64,000 nt of DNA from Beverwykella pulmonaria (GCA_001599595.1 BCHH01000002.1:3266427-3330426); one strand, 5' to 3'; counted from the first letter of the stretch, positions 52,300 through 64,000 are shown. Made by a program: numbers and translations. The notes: generated by a model not told the origin, from the sequence alone.

Positions 52300-54884
52300 A
52301 TGGCCATGGCCTCGCGGAATCCACAGAGGAAGAGGCCGCGGCGCCAGCTCGACTCCATCATCATCCATTTTGTATGTCCCTCTTGACCGGCGTACCAGTT
52401 GCGTATTTGCTCTACCTACACAGTATCGGCTGGCAGTGGGAGCCTTGCTAACGTGCTGTCTCGTCCCCTGACCGCAGGACTACGTACGTACTTTGCAAAT
52501 CACTCATCTACTTTGTACCCACACGGCGTGGCTCACATCTGGCATCCTCCGCAGGACTGTTTCTACGCCGCTGTCTTCGAGTCTGAAACACCAGCACTCC
52601 GCTCGTTGCCGCTGGCTGTGCAGCAGAAGCAGGTTCGTCCATGGGACCACAGGCCCACTGAGTCTCCTTCTCACAGCTCCTTAAACAGATCGTGGTCACA
52701 TGCAACTACGAGGCCCGCAGACGAGTATGCCCTTCCCCAATAACACATCGCCCAGCGTCCAGTCAGCGTTTCGGCTGACTAGGACCAGGGTCTGTACAAA
52801 CTGCAGCTCATCTCAGAGGCCAAGAAGATCTGTCCAGATGTAGTCATCATGCTCGGTGAGGACCTTACGCGGTTTAGAGATGCTTCGAAACAGAATTATA
52901 CCTTTCTCACGTCCTTTTCATGGAATTCTAGGGCGGAACGGCTGGGATTTGACGAGGTAGGTCTTTTGTCATTTCAAGTATAAGCTCAGCTCCATGTCTC
53001 GCACCGCCACTGCACTGCTGCTATTCCAGCGTGAGACATTTCGTTTTTTCATTTCCCCTTTCGGTAACTAGCTCGCTTTGGATCCATATTGAGATGCATG
53101 TGTCAGGTCTTTATGGATGTGTCAGACATTATCGAATACAATGCTGGACTGCTAAACCCGAATGACCTTACCAACGCGTACTTCTGTCTATCCAAAAATG
53201 ACCCAACCGCGGGGTTCACATATGACGCCTCTCAGGTGGCTGGTCACACCTATCCGGAGCTGGCGATTGATTTACTAGGTAAGCCTTACGTCCTGTGGAG
53301 CACACTAGGCGTTTTGATATTGCGTTTCATCGCCTACGAGGGAACACTTTAGGATCTACCGTATAGGGCTTTCTTGATCCTTTCGTTCTCTAATGGAGAT
53401 TGCCTGACTGGCTTGCTAGATCCTCGAAGTGTTTTCTCGAAGGCGATGCACGAGGGTGTTTTAGGCCTTTTGCCAATATATCTTGCCTAGGCAAAAGTTA
53501 GGGCAGCCGTTGCCGCTGTAGCAACTCGAGGTTCATGGTTCGCCATCTCTGCCCAAGGCGCTAACATGCAGCAGACGCCTCGCAACAGCGGCTCCGGCTG
53601 CACCTCACGCTAGCATCTCACCTTGCCAAGCACTTACGGCAGCAACTCGAATCGGCTAAGGGCTATACTTGCACCGTGGGCGTTTCCACTAACAAGCTGT
53701 TATCGAAGCTTGTTGGGAACGTGCATAAGCCAAACAGCCAGACCACGTTGTTGCCGCCGTACACCTCCGATGATGACCAATCTGACAACGTCACCTCGTT
53801 CGTCGATGGCCATGAAATCGGCAAGATCCCCGGTATCGGCTTCAAGATTGCACAGAAGCTCCGAGCATATGCGCTGCAGCGCGCACTAGACTCCGACGCT
53901 GGTCTGGCATATGGTGGGACCAAAGAAAGCGTGCTCGTGGGGGAGGTAAGACGGCGCCCGGGCATGGGCCCTGAAACACTCGAAAGGATCCTGGGAGGCC
54001 CAGGTACCCCGCACAGTATCGGCGGCAAGATATGGGGGTTACTTAACGGCTGCGACAATACAGAGGTCAGTATGGCCAGAGAGGTACCTAGGCAAATCAG
54101 CATCGAGGACAGCTATACTCGCTTGGATACACTGAGCGAAGTGGTCAAGGAGCTGCGATTGCTGTCGGAGAGTCTCCTCAAAAGGATGCATCTCGACCTT
54201 CTCGAAGACGAGAAACTTATTGATGCTATTGAAGATGTCACAGCAACTGACAGGATCTTAAAGCGCTGGCTTGTCTACCCAAAGACAGTCCGCCTGTCGA
54301 CACGACCACGGCCCCCTCAGAACCCTAATGGTAGTCGTAATCGCTCTCTTGGGCGCATCTCACGCTCGGCGCCGATGCCAAACTTTGTCTTCAGCCTCAA
54401 AGAGAGTATTGGGACTCTGTCGGACCGACTGGTATCAGAATCTCTCGTCCCTCTCTTCCGCAAGCTTCATCCTGAGAAGAGCGGCTGGAATCTAAGTTTA
54501 GTCAACATTGCGGCAACCAATATGGCCGATACAGCGAGCGAGAAGGGTGGCGCAGGCCGAGACATCTCGAAGATGTTTAAGAAACAGGATGATGTGCTGA
54601 AGCAATGGAGAGCTGAAGAGGTCATTCAGTCTGCTGGGATAGACGGAGATCAAATGGCAGCATATCCTGGTGGTCAAACAGCGGCGGTGCAAGATAGTAG
54701 TAGAGGCGGATCTGAGGATATTCCTACGCCATCTCAAGAGGACTCTGTTGGCGATGGTGGCAGGTGGACGTCCGAGGACGAGGACACGATGAATGACGAA
54801 GACACGTTTGTTTGTGACTTGTGTGGAGCCGCCATGCCGATCTACGCTATGGATGCGCACAGTCGCTGGCATGCCTATGGATAG
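52300..54884 (+). CDS. Y-family translesion DNA polymerase, iota type
   Basis: Seven exons (52300-52371, 52478-52483, 52555-52632, 52689-52724, 52789-52956, 53107-53278, 53575-54884) give 613 residues. The first three join to read SIIIHF-DY-DCFYAAVFESE, the Y-family motif whose first Asp binds catalytic metal. The DY pair comes from a 6-base exon. Further marks are VVTCNYEARRRGLYKL, FMDVSDIIEYN (second acidic motif; conserved Glu/Asp-Glu form altered) and TVGVSTNKLLSKLVGNVHKP. A little-finger-like domain follows. The C-terminus holds FVCDLCGAAMPIYAMDAHSR then WH: C-x2-C ... H-x3-H, as in UBZ ubiquitin-binding fingers of eta-type polymerases. These enzymes copy past damaged bases with low fidelity in the nucleus. 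I call iota from overall similarity; eta is the main alternative. Confidence 0.85.
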
Positions 54885-55417
54885 AGAGATGATGCCCAAT
54901 ATAGATGTTTCGTTCAGCACAGTCGACTGCCCCACCAGATGGTCGCGTCGCGGATGTCGATGGATGGCCACGCGCCGGTTCATGCTTACTCAAAAGAAGC
55001 CATTAATGGCCTAGAAGAATTAGAATAGCCATATACTATATATATGTTGTATCAACCATAATTGGGAGACGAAGGTGTCTCCCCACAATGTTCTCCTTGA
55101 ATCACCTTGCTCATGTCGCTCAATCGTGGAATTATTCCAAGATTGATGCATTATCGGGTATCCCCACCTGGATGTCCAGGGTCAGCGTACATTTCGCAAG
55201 GCCAGCTAGATGCGGTGGTGCAGCCTTACATTTGGCTCCAGAAGAAGTATACAAGCCGTCTGCACGGGCCACTACCTCGGCATTTGGAGGCCATGTGAAA
55301 GAGGAAGGAGCACCGTCATTGCTTCAACCTTCTTGTCTAGCTTGATTTCCTCGCCTGTACAATGCCCTTATCTCCACCCTCATCTCTCTACTGCAGCTCG
55401 CCGCGGTGAACGATATA
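54885..55417. other. Intergenic, promoter of the lyase gene
   Basis: 3' flank of the polymerase gene and upstream region of the next gene. The frame before the lyase ATG is open back to about 55354 (LISTLISLLQLAAVND) without an ATG; an unrecognised first exon cannot be excluded. Confidence 0.45.
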
Positions 55418-57233
55418 ATGCCAGGTTCTTCCAGGCTTCCCGTCAGTCTCCGGGAGACATTCATTGCGCGCAAGAGCTCCGCCAGAAGGCAGGTTGTCGC
55501 GCTCAATGTAGATGTGTATGCTTTACATCCTGACGCTTCGTGCGCCGGCGCGTGCTAACATTTAATCGCTCACAGTCTGCGTAACATAGTATTCGTCCTC
55601 TTCCTCCTTCGCTGGACTCGCAAGCTTTTCTACCAACTCAAAGGGCGCGGCATTGCCGGATCTGTCTTCGACGTATACACTTCTGTGCGCCGCACCCTCT
55701 ATGGCGTTTTCCTCCGCCTTCCCGGTGTACGCACCAAGGTGCAAACACAGATTGCAGAAACCCTCATAAAACTGGAGATGAAGCTGGTACCATCAGGGCC
55801 CGGTATTGAGAGGACCGTCACGCTTCCGGCAGAAGGGTGGTCAGAGGAGCAAGTCAGGAAGGCATTGAATGATCTGGAGGCAATGGAGCACACACGATGG
55901 GAGGATGGGATGGTCAGTGGAGCTGTGTATCACGGTGGCAGCGAGCTCATCAAGCTGCAAACTGAGGCCTTTGGGAAGTTTACCGTCTCGAACCCTATAC
56001 ACCCGGATGTTTTCCCTGGCGTGAGGAAGATGGAGGCTGAGATTGTCGCCATGGTAAGACTTATCTGAGCTGGATTGACGGGGCGCAACGATTAACACGG
56101 CGTAGGTTCTATCTCTTTTCAATGCGCCCGAAGGCGCTGTGGGCGTGACGACAAGCGGCGGCACAGAGTCCATCCTCATGGCCTGCCTGAGTGCGCGCCA
56201 AAAGGCATTCCACGAACGAGGCGTCACCGAGCCAGAGATGATCCTCCCTGAGACCGCCCACACCGCATTCCGCAAGGCAGGCGAGTACTTCAAGATCAAA
56301 ATCCACCTCGTTGCCTGCAAAGCCCCCCAGTACAAGGTCCACCTTCCCTCCGTATCGCGCTTGATCAACCCAAATACGATTTTGCTAGTGGGATCGGCGC
56401 CAAACTTCCCCCATGGAATTATCGACGACATCTCTGGCCTCTCCCGACTCGCCCATAAGAAGAAGCTCCCGCTACACGTAGACTGCTGTCTCGGGTCTTT
56501 CGTTATTCCCCTCCTCACAAAAGCGGGCTTCGAAGCCGAGCCATTTGACTTCAAGCTCAAGGGCGTGACAAGTATCAGTTGTGATACGCACAAGTACGGC
56601 TTCGCGCCCAAGGGCAACAGCACTGTTCTTTACCGCTCCGACGACTTCCGAAAATATCAATACTTCATCTCTCCAGATTGGTCTGGCGGCGTGTACGCGT
56701 CTCCGAGCATTGCGGGGTCTCGCCCCGGTGCTTTAATTGCGGGATGTTGGGCTAGTCTGGTCCGGCAAGGCGAGAGCGGGTACATCGATGCCTGTCACAA
56801 GATCGTCGGTACCATGAAGAAGATTGAAAGTGCCATCCGTGAGAAACCGGAGCTGTCGGCTGATCTCAAGATCATCGGCCGCCCGCTTGTCTCGGTCGTT
56901 GCTTTCTTGTCAAACACACTTAATATCTACGATATCGCGGATGGTATGACCGAAAAGGGGTGGCATCTCAACGCTTTGCAATCCCCGGCTGCAATCCACG
57001 TCGCTGTGACTTTGCCTATTGTTGCTGCTGGGGACAAGCTTATTGCGGATTTGGTCGAGGTTACGGAGGAAGTCAGGGAGCGGGAAAGGAAGAGAATAGC
57101 GGAAGGCAAGGGGGCTAAGGGCTCAGTGAAGGGTGATACAGCGGCGTTGTATGGGGTAGCCGGGAGCTTGCCGAATAAGAGTGTGGTGGTGGATCTGGCG
57201 AAAGGGTTCTTAGATACCCTGTACAAGACATAG
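55418..57233 (+). CDS. DPL1: Sphingosine-1-phosphate lyase
   Basis: Exons 55418-55515, 55576-56053 and 56106-57233 give 567 residues, as in yeast Dpl1. The enzyme is a pyridoxal-phosphate enzyme of the ER membrane. It splits phosphorylated long-chain bases into a fatty aldehyde and ethanolamine phosphate, the only exit from sphingolipid metabolism. An N-terminal membrane helix ([20 protein letters not shown]) is present. The catalytic part has [47 protein letters not shown] and [17 protein letters not shown]. The PLP lysine lies in [15 protein letters not shown] at about residue 354, followed by [14 protein letters not shown]. The end [19 protein letters not shown] is typical. Intron 1 ends with a CTAAC branch site. 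Start at 55418 is the first in-frame ATG; see the upstream note. Confidence 0.93.
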
Positions 57234-57443
57234 AGGATTCTGCTGCTTAGTAGACTTGCTATTATATTGAGCCTGTACGTCATTTCATTGCATACCTACC
57301 CGGAGTTTAATCGTGGAGTAATTGTATAATTGAGAGTGTGTAAGGCACGATCCTGCCCTTCATGATTCTCCCGTTAAGTCGTATGGTGCTACCTACTTTG
57401 TCCACACATCTAGAATTTTGATACAATATATTACGACCCACAC

Positions 57444-58260
57444 CTACGCTGGCGCTGCTGCAGGCACTTCCACTGCCGTCTGTGGAGGAGGTAGTTTCCG
57501 CCGTGGTCTCTTCAGATCCGCCACTGTGACCCCATTCTCGGCGCTGACCTTGGTAAGACCCATGACTGGAGGATCTCCCTTCTTGACGAACTCGTAGAGG
57601 CCTATATCAAGTCAGCTACGCCAGATGCATCATTATTGAAATGCTCGAGCGGTGCACTCACCAGGCAGCTTATTCCCCGCAAGCCTAAACGCATCCCTCA
57701 CAACCTGCTCGTGCAAATCGCCCTTGATCTCAAAGATAATCTTCGACACCGCTACCCTCGCGGTCCAGCGGTCAAAGCTGCCCTTTCCCTTGCCCATGCG
57801 ACTCTCGTTTCCGCTCGTATATACGCCAATGTTCGCCGCGATCCGCATATACATTCTGAACTTCATGCCACGGAGTCGCTTCTTGATGCATTCTTCAGCA
57901 ATGCGCAGTTGGTGTGCAGAAATACGGCGGTCGTGGTCCCGCATCCGGATACCATAGTCACCCCATACGACGGTGGTTCCGCGCATGCTGCCGCCTGTGG
58001 GGACGCGGCAGCGCCCTTTGCGCGACTTGGAAGACTCGCCGCCTTTGGGAGCGAGCCAATTCCGGTGCAGAGTGGTGGAGGAGAAGGTGCGGATGGACGG
58101 AGCGAGATACTGGGGGAGACATGGCTGCGAGGGGACTACATTTTGTCAGTCGAGGTTGCATTGAGCGAGTTGGGGTATTTGTACGTCGCGGCCGTGGTGC
58201 TGAGAGGGACAGATTGCGCAATTGAGCCACCAGACTCTGCTGTAATCTTGGGGGCGGCAT
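57444..58260 (-). CDS. MRPL16: Mitochondrial large-subunit ribosomal protein uL16m
   Basis: Three exons (58260-58185, 58135-57662, 57601-57444) give 235 residues. The N-terminal part is Arg/Ser/Leu-rich without acidic residues (MPPPRLQQSLVAQLRNLSLS), a mitochondrial presequence. The ribosomal core is unmistakable: NWLAPKGGES, KGRCRVPTGGSMRGTTVVWG, ANIGVYTSGNESRMGKGKGS, ARVAVSKIIFEIKGDLHEQV, FRLAGNKLPG, then LYEFVKKGDPPVMG. uL16 binds 23S-type rRNA near the A-site tRNA elbow. A Pro/Ala-rich tail ends the protein. Intron 1 is 49 bases with a CTGAC branch site, intron 2 is 60 bases. It is divergent to RFC1. Confidence 0.92.
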
Positions 58261-58584
58261 CGTGGGTATGCTGTGGCCGTGGGTCGTGAACGTTGAAGAG
58301 CTCTGGCTTGGAACCTTTCAATGTGCCAAGACTGTGGCGCTGTGGCTAGTGGATGAGGTCCCTAAAGTGCCTAGCGCCCAAATAGGAGACGGCGCGTGGA
58401 CCGAATGATTTCGCGTTTCGATGATGACCGCGTCGTGAAGTCAACTTCCCCATCATCCGAATTGGCCCCTCGCCGTCCAGGCAACACCACGCCGCCCACC
58501 ACCACCACACCACCCTATTCCCGCCGAATTGTTGACTATATCGTTGACTGTACACAAGGACAGTGTTGTACATGAGTGACAGTG
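58261..58584. promoter_or_regulatory. Bidirectional promoter of uL16m and RFC1
   Basis: 324 bases between divergent start codons. An ACGCGTC-like element (MluI cell-cycle box family) could be sought here; I see GACCGCGTCG at about 58427-58436, which only partly fits. No TATA box is evident. Confidence 0.5.
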
Positions 58585-61500
58585 ATGGACATTCGCAATT
58601 TCTTTGGCAAGCCTGGTGGCGGTGCGAGCCAGGGCAGCCAGGCGTCGCAGAAGAAAGTTGAGGTATGTCTGCACTCTGTCTTTCTCACTGTTTGTATATC
58701 TCAAAATCAACTCATCTTGCTTCGATCAACACCAATCCGACATGCTTCACAATGCCGCGACGAATGGCATCAGCAGCATTGGGCCGTCGCCCTATCGTAT
58801 TGGGAGTCTGAACTAACGTCCGCGCCCAGAAGACACTTACAAAGAAAGTAGCACCCAAAAAGTCGGGAAGAGTGAGCCGGGTAGTCGAAAGCTCTGAAGA
58901 GGAGGAAGAGGAAGTCAAGTGAGCGAGCTACTGACATCGACCTCAATTTAAAGCTTACCGTGAATAGACCTAAGAAGGCGACCTTGAATCCAGCAACAAA
59001 GAAACAGAAACGCGAACCCACCCCCGAGCCTGAAGAAATCGCCACATCCACGTTCTTTGCGAGTAAGAACAAGCCCAAGCGATCTGAGCCTGTGAAGGTA
59101 AAGAAGCCCGTCGATTCCACACCTAAAGCTACCCCGAAGAAGACGCCTGCGAAGACCAATGGAAAGCCATCGAAGACCACCACACCAGCGACCAATGGCA
59201 GAGGCTCAGCGCGGGCAAAGAAGCCAATTTCATACAAGCAAAAGGACACTGAGGACGAATTCCCGGACGATGATCTTGATGCAGCCGACGACATTTTTGG
59301 AGAAGATTTCAAGCCGAATGGCAAGAAGGATGACTATGTCGAGATGGTCGATAGTGAGGAGGACGACATGATAATTGCGCTGCCACATCGCGGCACACCC
59401 AAGAAGCCGTCAAAATTGCAGAAGAAGGACGAAGTCGATGATGACGACTTTGATCTCGCGCACGCAGACGTCGATATGAAGGACGTAGATCCAGAGGACG
59501 ACCTCATGGAGCTGGACGAGGAAGAGCTGCCCTCCAAGAGCAAGCCAAAGAAGAAAGCGACGCCGGGCCGGAAGCGCAAGTCACCTGCGTCTGACGATGA
59601 TGAAGACGAGGACGAAGCTCCAAAAAGGGGCAAGGGAAAGAAGGCTGCTCCTGCGAAATCCCCTGCCAAGAAGAAACCAAAGAAGGAAGACGCCCAGGAG
59701 GATGCGAGCATACAGGCAATCTACGACAGCATTCCGTTGGTTCGTCCGCCTACACCACCGCCGAAAGACGAGAGTAAGAAATTTGATTGGAGAGCCAACG
59801 CTGGGCGCGGAGATGCAGGACCAGCCGCAGGATCATCCACAGATATGCCATCCGGCACTGAGACTTGCCTTGCTGGCCTGACATTTGTCTTTACGGGTGT
59901 TCTACAGCAATGGGGCCGGACAGAGGCTCAAGAGCTTGTCAAACGCCACGGAGGCAAGGTTACTGGAGCGCCCAGCAAGAAGACCGACTTCGTTGTCATG
60001 GGATCAGATGCTGGCCCCAGCAAGCTCGAGAAGATCAGGCAAATGAACATTAAAACTATTAATGAAGACGGGCTTCGTGCACTCATCGAAAAACTTTCAG
60101 CGAGCGGTCATGAGGGTGACTCCAAAGCGCAAGCGGCTCATAAGGAGAAGCAGCGGAAGGAAGAAGAGAAGATTAAAAAGCAAGCAGAGGAGATGGAAAA
60201 AGAGGAAAAGGCTCGTTTGAAAGCTGCGGCGGCAGTTGGAGGTAGCAAGGCTACCTCTGCTGCTAATAAGGGCACGGATGCTGTGGACAACCGGCTGTGG
60301 ACGACCAAATATGCACCATCATCACTCAACCAGATCTGCGGAAACAAAGCCTCAGTCGAGAGACTGCAACGATGGCTACAAAGATTTCCCAAGAACCTAA
60401 AGACCAACTTCAAGCTCGCTGGCGCCGATGGCAGTGGTACCTTCAGAGCAGTTATAATACACGGCCCCCCTGGTATTGGCAAGACTACAGCAGCACATCT
60501 TGTTGCTAAGCTGGAAGGGTACGATGTGGTGGAACAGAATGCCAGCGACACGCGAAGCAAAAAGCTTGTTGAACAAGGACTCAAGGGCGTTCTCAACACT
60601 ACATCCTTAAATGGTTACTTTGCTGGTGATGGGAAGAAGGTCGAACAATCAAAGAAGAAACTAGTATTGATCATGGACGAAGTCGATGGAATGTCAGCGG
60701 GAGATCGAGGTGGTGTTGGAGCCCTTGCCGCGGTTTGCAGAAAATCCGAGATCCCGATGATCTTGATCTGTAATGACCGGAAGCTGCCGAAGATGAAGCC
60801 ATTCGACCACGTTACCTTCGAACTGCCTTTCCGACGCCCGACTGTGGACCAAATTCGTTCGCGTATCATGACCATCGCTTTCAGAGAAGGATTAAAGATG
60901 CCCGGACCAGTGGTCAACGCACTGATCGAAGGAAGCCATGCTGATATCCGCCAAGTCGTCAATATGATCTCAACCGCGAAATTGGATCAAGAGGCCATGG
61001 ACTTCAGTAAGGGCAAGGAGATGTCCAAAAATTGGGAGAAACACGTCATCTTAAAACCCTGGGATATCGTGCAAAAGATTCTTGGCGGCGGTATGTTTGC
61101 CTCCAGTAGCAAGGCCACCTTGAACGACAAGATTGAACTGTACTTCAATGACCATGACTTCAGTCCCCTCATGCTTCAGGAGAACTACCTCGGCACAAAC
61201 CCCATCCAGGCCCTGGAATACAGCGGGAAGGAAAGGAACCTGAAGATGCTAGAACTGGCCTCGAACGCTGCTGACAGCATAAGCGATGGCGACCTTGTGG
61301 ATCGCATGATACACGGCTCTCAACAGCAATGGAGTCTGATGCCAACTCACGCCGTCTTTAGCTTCGTACGACCTGCGAGCTTTGTTGCCGGTAGTTTGGC
61401 TGGTCACCAGACGCGATTTACGAGCTGGATGGGCAAGAACAGCAATCAACAGAAGCTTACTCGCATGGTCAAGGAGATCCAATCGCATATGCGCTTGCGC

Positions 61501-62149
61501 TCCTCGGGTGACAGACATGAAGTCCGACAGCAGTACATTCCTGTTTTCTGGACTCAGCTAGTAAAGAAGTTGGAGGAGAAAGGAAAAGATGCCGTTCCCG
61601 ACATCATTGAACTCATGGACAGCTATTTCATGACGAAGGACGACTTTGACGCCATCGTTGAGCTCGGCGTTGGCCCGATGAAGGAGAAAGATGTCAACAT
61701 CGACTCAAAGGCGAGGGCAGCCTTCACCAGAACGTATGTCGCCTCTCTCTACTTGTCGCGATACATCACTAACAAAACTTGATAGATACAATCAACAGTC
61801 CCATCCTCTGCCCTTCATGAAAGCGAGCAACGTCGTTGCGACTAAGGCGGCCAAGAAAGAAAAGCCGGATCTCGAAGAAGCCATTGAAGAGTCCGATGAA
61901 GGCGAAGTCATCGAAGAGTTCAAGGCGGACGACGATGCGACGGACCTTGCCAATGACAAATATGTTAAGCAGCCTAAGAAGAAGAAGGCTCCCGCGAAGA
62001 AGGCACAGTCGCGGAAGGCTAAAGGAAAGAAGAAAGCAGCTGATGAGGAAGAAGAAGAGGACGACATTGAGGATGAGAGTGACGAAGAGGTCAAGCCGAA
62101 GGGACGCGGCAAGGGTAAAGCTGCTGGCACCAAGAGCCGCAAAAAGTGA
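58585..62149 (+). CDS. RFC1: Replication factor C large subunit
   Basis: Exons 58585-58662, 58830-58918, 58968-61733 and 61786-62149 give 1098 residues. RFC1 is the large subunit of the clamp loader that opens PCNA and places it on primer ends. The start MDIRNFFGKPGG holds a PIP-like PCNA-binding box. A long Lys/Asp/Glu-rich disordered part follows. The BRCT domain lies near residues 350-430 (CLAGLTFVFTGVLQQWGR; HGGKVTGAPSKKTDFVVMG). The AAA+ module has LWTTKYAPSSLNQICGN, Walker A GPPGIGKTTAAH at about 555, Walker B LVLIMDEVDGMS and sensor 1 ICNDRKLPKMKP. The C-terminal RFC1 domain (DIVQKILGGGMF ... YFMTKDDFDAIVELGVGP) is complete. The end is a Lys-rich nuclear-localisation-like tail. Intron 3 ends in a TGATAG acceptor; splicing restores TYNQQSHPLPFMK, conserved in the family. 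Confidence 0.95.
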
Positions 62150-62737
62150 GCCGGATATCAAAGGAGCGCAAGGCACAAGGTGGATAGTGCTGCATAAATC
62201 CGATCTGCATAGTGATATCCTGGGCATTTGTAGAGCATTGTACGAACTCAAGCGGGTGTAATTGGCATTTTTTCCCGCATTGGTTGGGAAACGTAGATGG
62301 ATAGCTGTTCGCATTTTGAATTAAGACGCATCTTCTTCGGATGTTGGTATACTTCATTTTTGGGGTCTGAGTACACTGTCCTTTCTTCTTTCCAATTCTT
62401 GCCAGCACTTTTTCCGCCCCGCTTGGTCTATCATCACCAGTTCTCATGATGGTGACGAGCGCTCCGCGCTTTGTTCCACCGTTTTCAAGAGTAACTTTCA
62501 CCTCCACTAAAACGCTAATATAAGCCGTGAGCGATATTTTTTCTCTCGAGTGCTAGGCCGCACAACTTTGGACTTATTCATGTCGGCTTTTTCTCGCCAC
62601 TGTCCCGCCGATACTCTCCTCCGAAACAGCTCTCTATCGCTACTTGCACTGTCTTCGATAAACCGGCTCCTCAAGACCATTGGTATTGAATCCCGTTAGC
62701 AACTTGTTGAGGCCGTTATTCATTACAAACATATTAG
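62150..62737. other. Intergenic, no gene seen
   Basis: 3' flank of RFC1 and upstream region of the last gene. Only a shadow frame on the minus strand. Confidence 0.5.
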
Positions 62738-64000
62738 ATGACTACTCCTCAGTGGGCTATTGATTTAGCCAAAGGCGAGCACGATATGGAGCAACTCAAC
62801 AGCTTCGTCTTTCCACCTCCGACGAATCCTCTCAGCAGCCTCCGAGTCAACAGCAGTCACAATTGCGGACACAGTTCCAGCGGAATGATGTCGCCCCGGA
62901 GACTACTAGTCTCAATGGCTAACAATAACGAATTGGTGTCGATGATTTCTGGACTCTCCTCTTCTCGCAGTGATGGTCGCAAGCATCGCCTTCGCCGCTC
63001 GATCCACAATGCCGACCTCCGGAGACATCTTGAGTCCAGTCTAGACAAGAACAGCACAACCGCATCCCCAGGTAACAACCCCGAGTGCGCTAGACCCTCC
63101 GAGCAAGACACCTCTGTTCAGTTATTCTATGACACGCCTCTCATCGAGACATGGCGCCAAACTGCAACAACCATCGACCGGTGCCTTTTGCACTCTCCTC
63201 TTACCCCGCGTCCATTCACTGAGCGGGAAATCAGTGACAGGATCTACGGGGAGTCAAAGGGCAGTCTTGATACGGCGTACAAGGTCGATAACGACTGCGG
63301 ATCTTGGAAGCATATTATGGATAATACTCCTCGAGTGAACGCGAACACTAATATCCATGAATGGGGCCCTCCATCGTCACCAGACGAGAATGCGGATGGC
63401 CCTGGGCATGCTACGCTGGCAATGGTGGATCTGCCTCCGTTGAGCGCGGATGGAATGCAGTATAGGGGTCCTGATCGTGTGCGCAAGCCCATTTTGGAAC
63501 CTTCGCCAAAGAGCAAGAAGAGAGATCCAGCGAAGGTATATATCTCTCACACTCTTCGCAGGCGGAAATCTACAAGGATCCATTCTAACATCTCACAGAA
63601 GCTAACTACATTGAATCTGCAATCCCCTCCACCCACTAAGCTCTCCACCGAAGACGCCCAAACCTACACAACCGAAGGCCTAACTGTCGTCCTCTCCAAG
63701 CTCTACAAACCTGGCATCCTGCCTCCTGACATCACCGCTGCCCTCCCTTCCCCCCGCAACCTCAGCTTCCTTTCCGGCTCTCTCACTCCACTCGGACATA
63801 GAGCACAATGCCAGTCTAGCCTTGGTGGCGGGCTCGTCGAAGTCCTCGAGCAGAAAGATAGGAACTACATCACGTACTACATCGATACCCTGTTGCAGCG
63901 GAACCAGAATCTAAGCAAGGACGTCAAAAGGTTGGAAGAGGATGTCGAGAATGCGGAGGTGGGAAAAGCGGTGTTGCAGGGGGAGGTCAATCGTTTTTGG
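62738..64000 (+). CDS. Hypothetical protein, partial (runs off the right edge)
   Basis: Two exons are visible (62738-63535 and 63599 to beyond 64000), giving 400 residues with no stop before the window ends. The intron starts GTATAT and has a TTCTAACA branch site. The N-terminus is Ser/Asn/Arg-rich (for example SGLSSSRSDGRKHRLRRSIH). A short folded-looking segment follows (VQLFYDTPLIETWRQTATTI), then a Pro-rich linker. The last 50 visible residues are a coiled coil (YYIDTLLQRNQNLSKDVKRL, EEDVENAEVGKAVLQGEVNR). I do not recognise the family from this part. The coiled coil suggests a structural, cytoskeletal or scaffold role, which is inference only. Confidence 0.7.
   Translation, partial: MTTPQWAIDLAKGEHDMEQLNSFVFPPPTNPLSSLRVNSSHNCGHSSSGMMSPRRLLVSMANNNELVSMISGLSSSRSDGRKHRLRRSIHNADLRRHLESSLDKNSTTASPGNNPECARPSEQDTSVQLFYDTPLIETWRQTATTIDRCLLHSPLTPRPFTEREISDRIYGESKGSLDTAYKVDNDCGSWKHIMDNTPRVNANTNIHEWGPPSSPDENADGPGHATLAMVDLPPLSADGMQYRGPDRVRKPILEPSPKSKKRDPAKVYISHTLRRRKSTRIHSNISQKLTTLNLQSPPPTKLSTEDAQTYTTEGLTVVLSKLYKPGILPPDITAALPSPRNLSFLSGSLTPLGHRAQCQSSLGGGLVEVLEQKDRNYITYYIDTLLQRNQNLSKDVKRLEEDVENAEVGKAVLQGEVNRFW

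Noticed and set aside
1..64000. tRNA, rRNA, telomere repeats or intact transposase genes
   Set aside because: None seen by eye; short tRNA genes with introns could still be missed without a covariance search.

Overview
This window is nuclear DNA from a filamentous ascomycete (Pezizomycotina; Dothideomycetes is my best guess but is inference). The genes carry many short introns of about 50-120 bases with GT...AG ends and CTAAC/CTGAC-type branch sites. The protein families are fungal: SEC31, sphingosine-1-phosphate lyase, RFC1, uL16m, COX12, a PNP-NACHT-ankyrin NLR and a RHS/Crinkler-type NTPase. There is no operon structure and no ribosome binding site. Exon models below were built by hand from reading frame, splice signals and family conservation.

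Layout. Bases 1-9.7 kb are gene-poor: an F-box/zinc-finger protein, the 5' remnant of a GH5 exo-beta-1,3-glucanase gene, three small hypothetical genes, and two copies of a Tc1/mariner-like MITE. A zinc alcohol dehydrogenase gene follows (9.7-10.9 kb). Bases 11.2-19.8 kb hold a divergent pair. On the minus strand is a SAM-like/P-loop NTPase/nuclease-like protein of the RHS/Crinkler type, with an in-frame TAG near its end. On the plus strand is a 1775-residue NLR (nucleoside-phosphorylase-like domain, NACHT NTPase, 26 ankyrin repeats that are nearly identical to one another). This is the accessory, defence- or conflict-like part of the window and its most interesting region.

From 21 kb on the window is mostly housekeeping. 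It has a multipass membrane protein, a 1026-residue low-complexity protein, SEC31 head-to-head with an RRM protein, an NDUFA4/B12D-like mitochondrial protein head-to-head with COX12, and a RasGEF fused to a degenerate Ras-like GTPase domain. Next are a coiled-coil protein, about 4.8 kb with no convincing gene, a methyltransferase-like protein and a Ser-rich protein with a possible PP1-docking motif. Last come DNA polymerase iota, sphingosine-1-phosphate lyase, mitochondrial uL16 head-to-head with RFC1, and a partial gene running off the right edge.

Recurring themes are four compact divergent gene pairs and several very small exons: 3 nt in COX12, 6 nt in the iota polymerase (carrying a catalytic aspartate), and 13 and 16 nt in the NDUFA4-like gene. 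There is also one GC-AG intron, in SEC31. I saw no tRNA, rRNA, CRISPR array or intact transposase gene.
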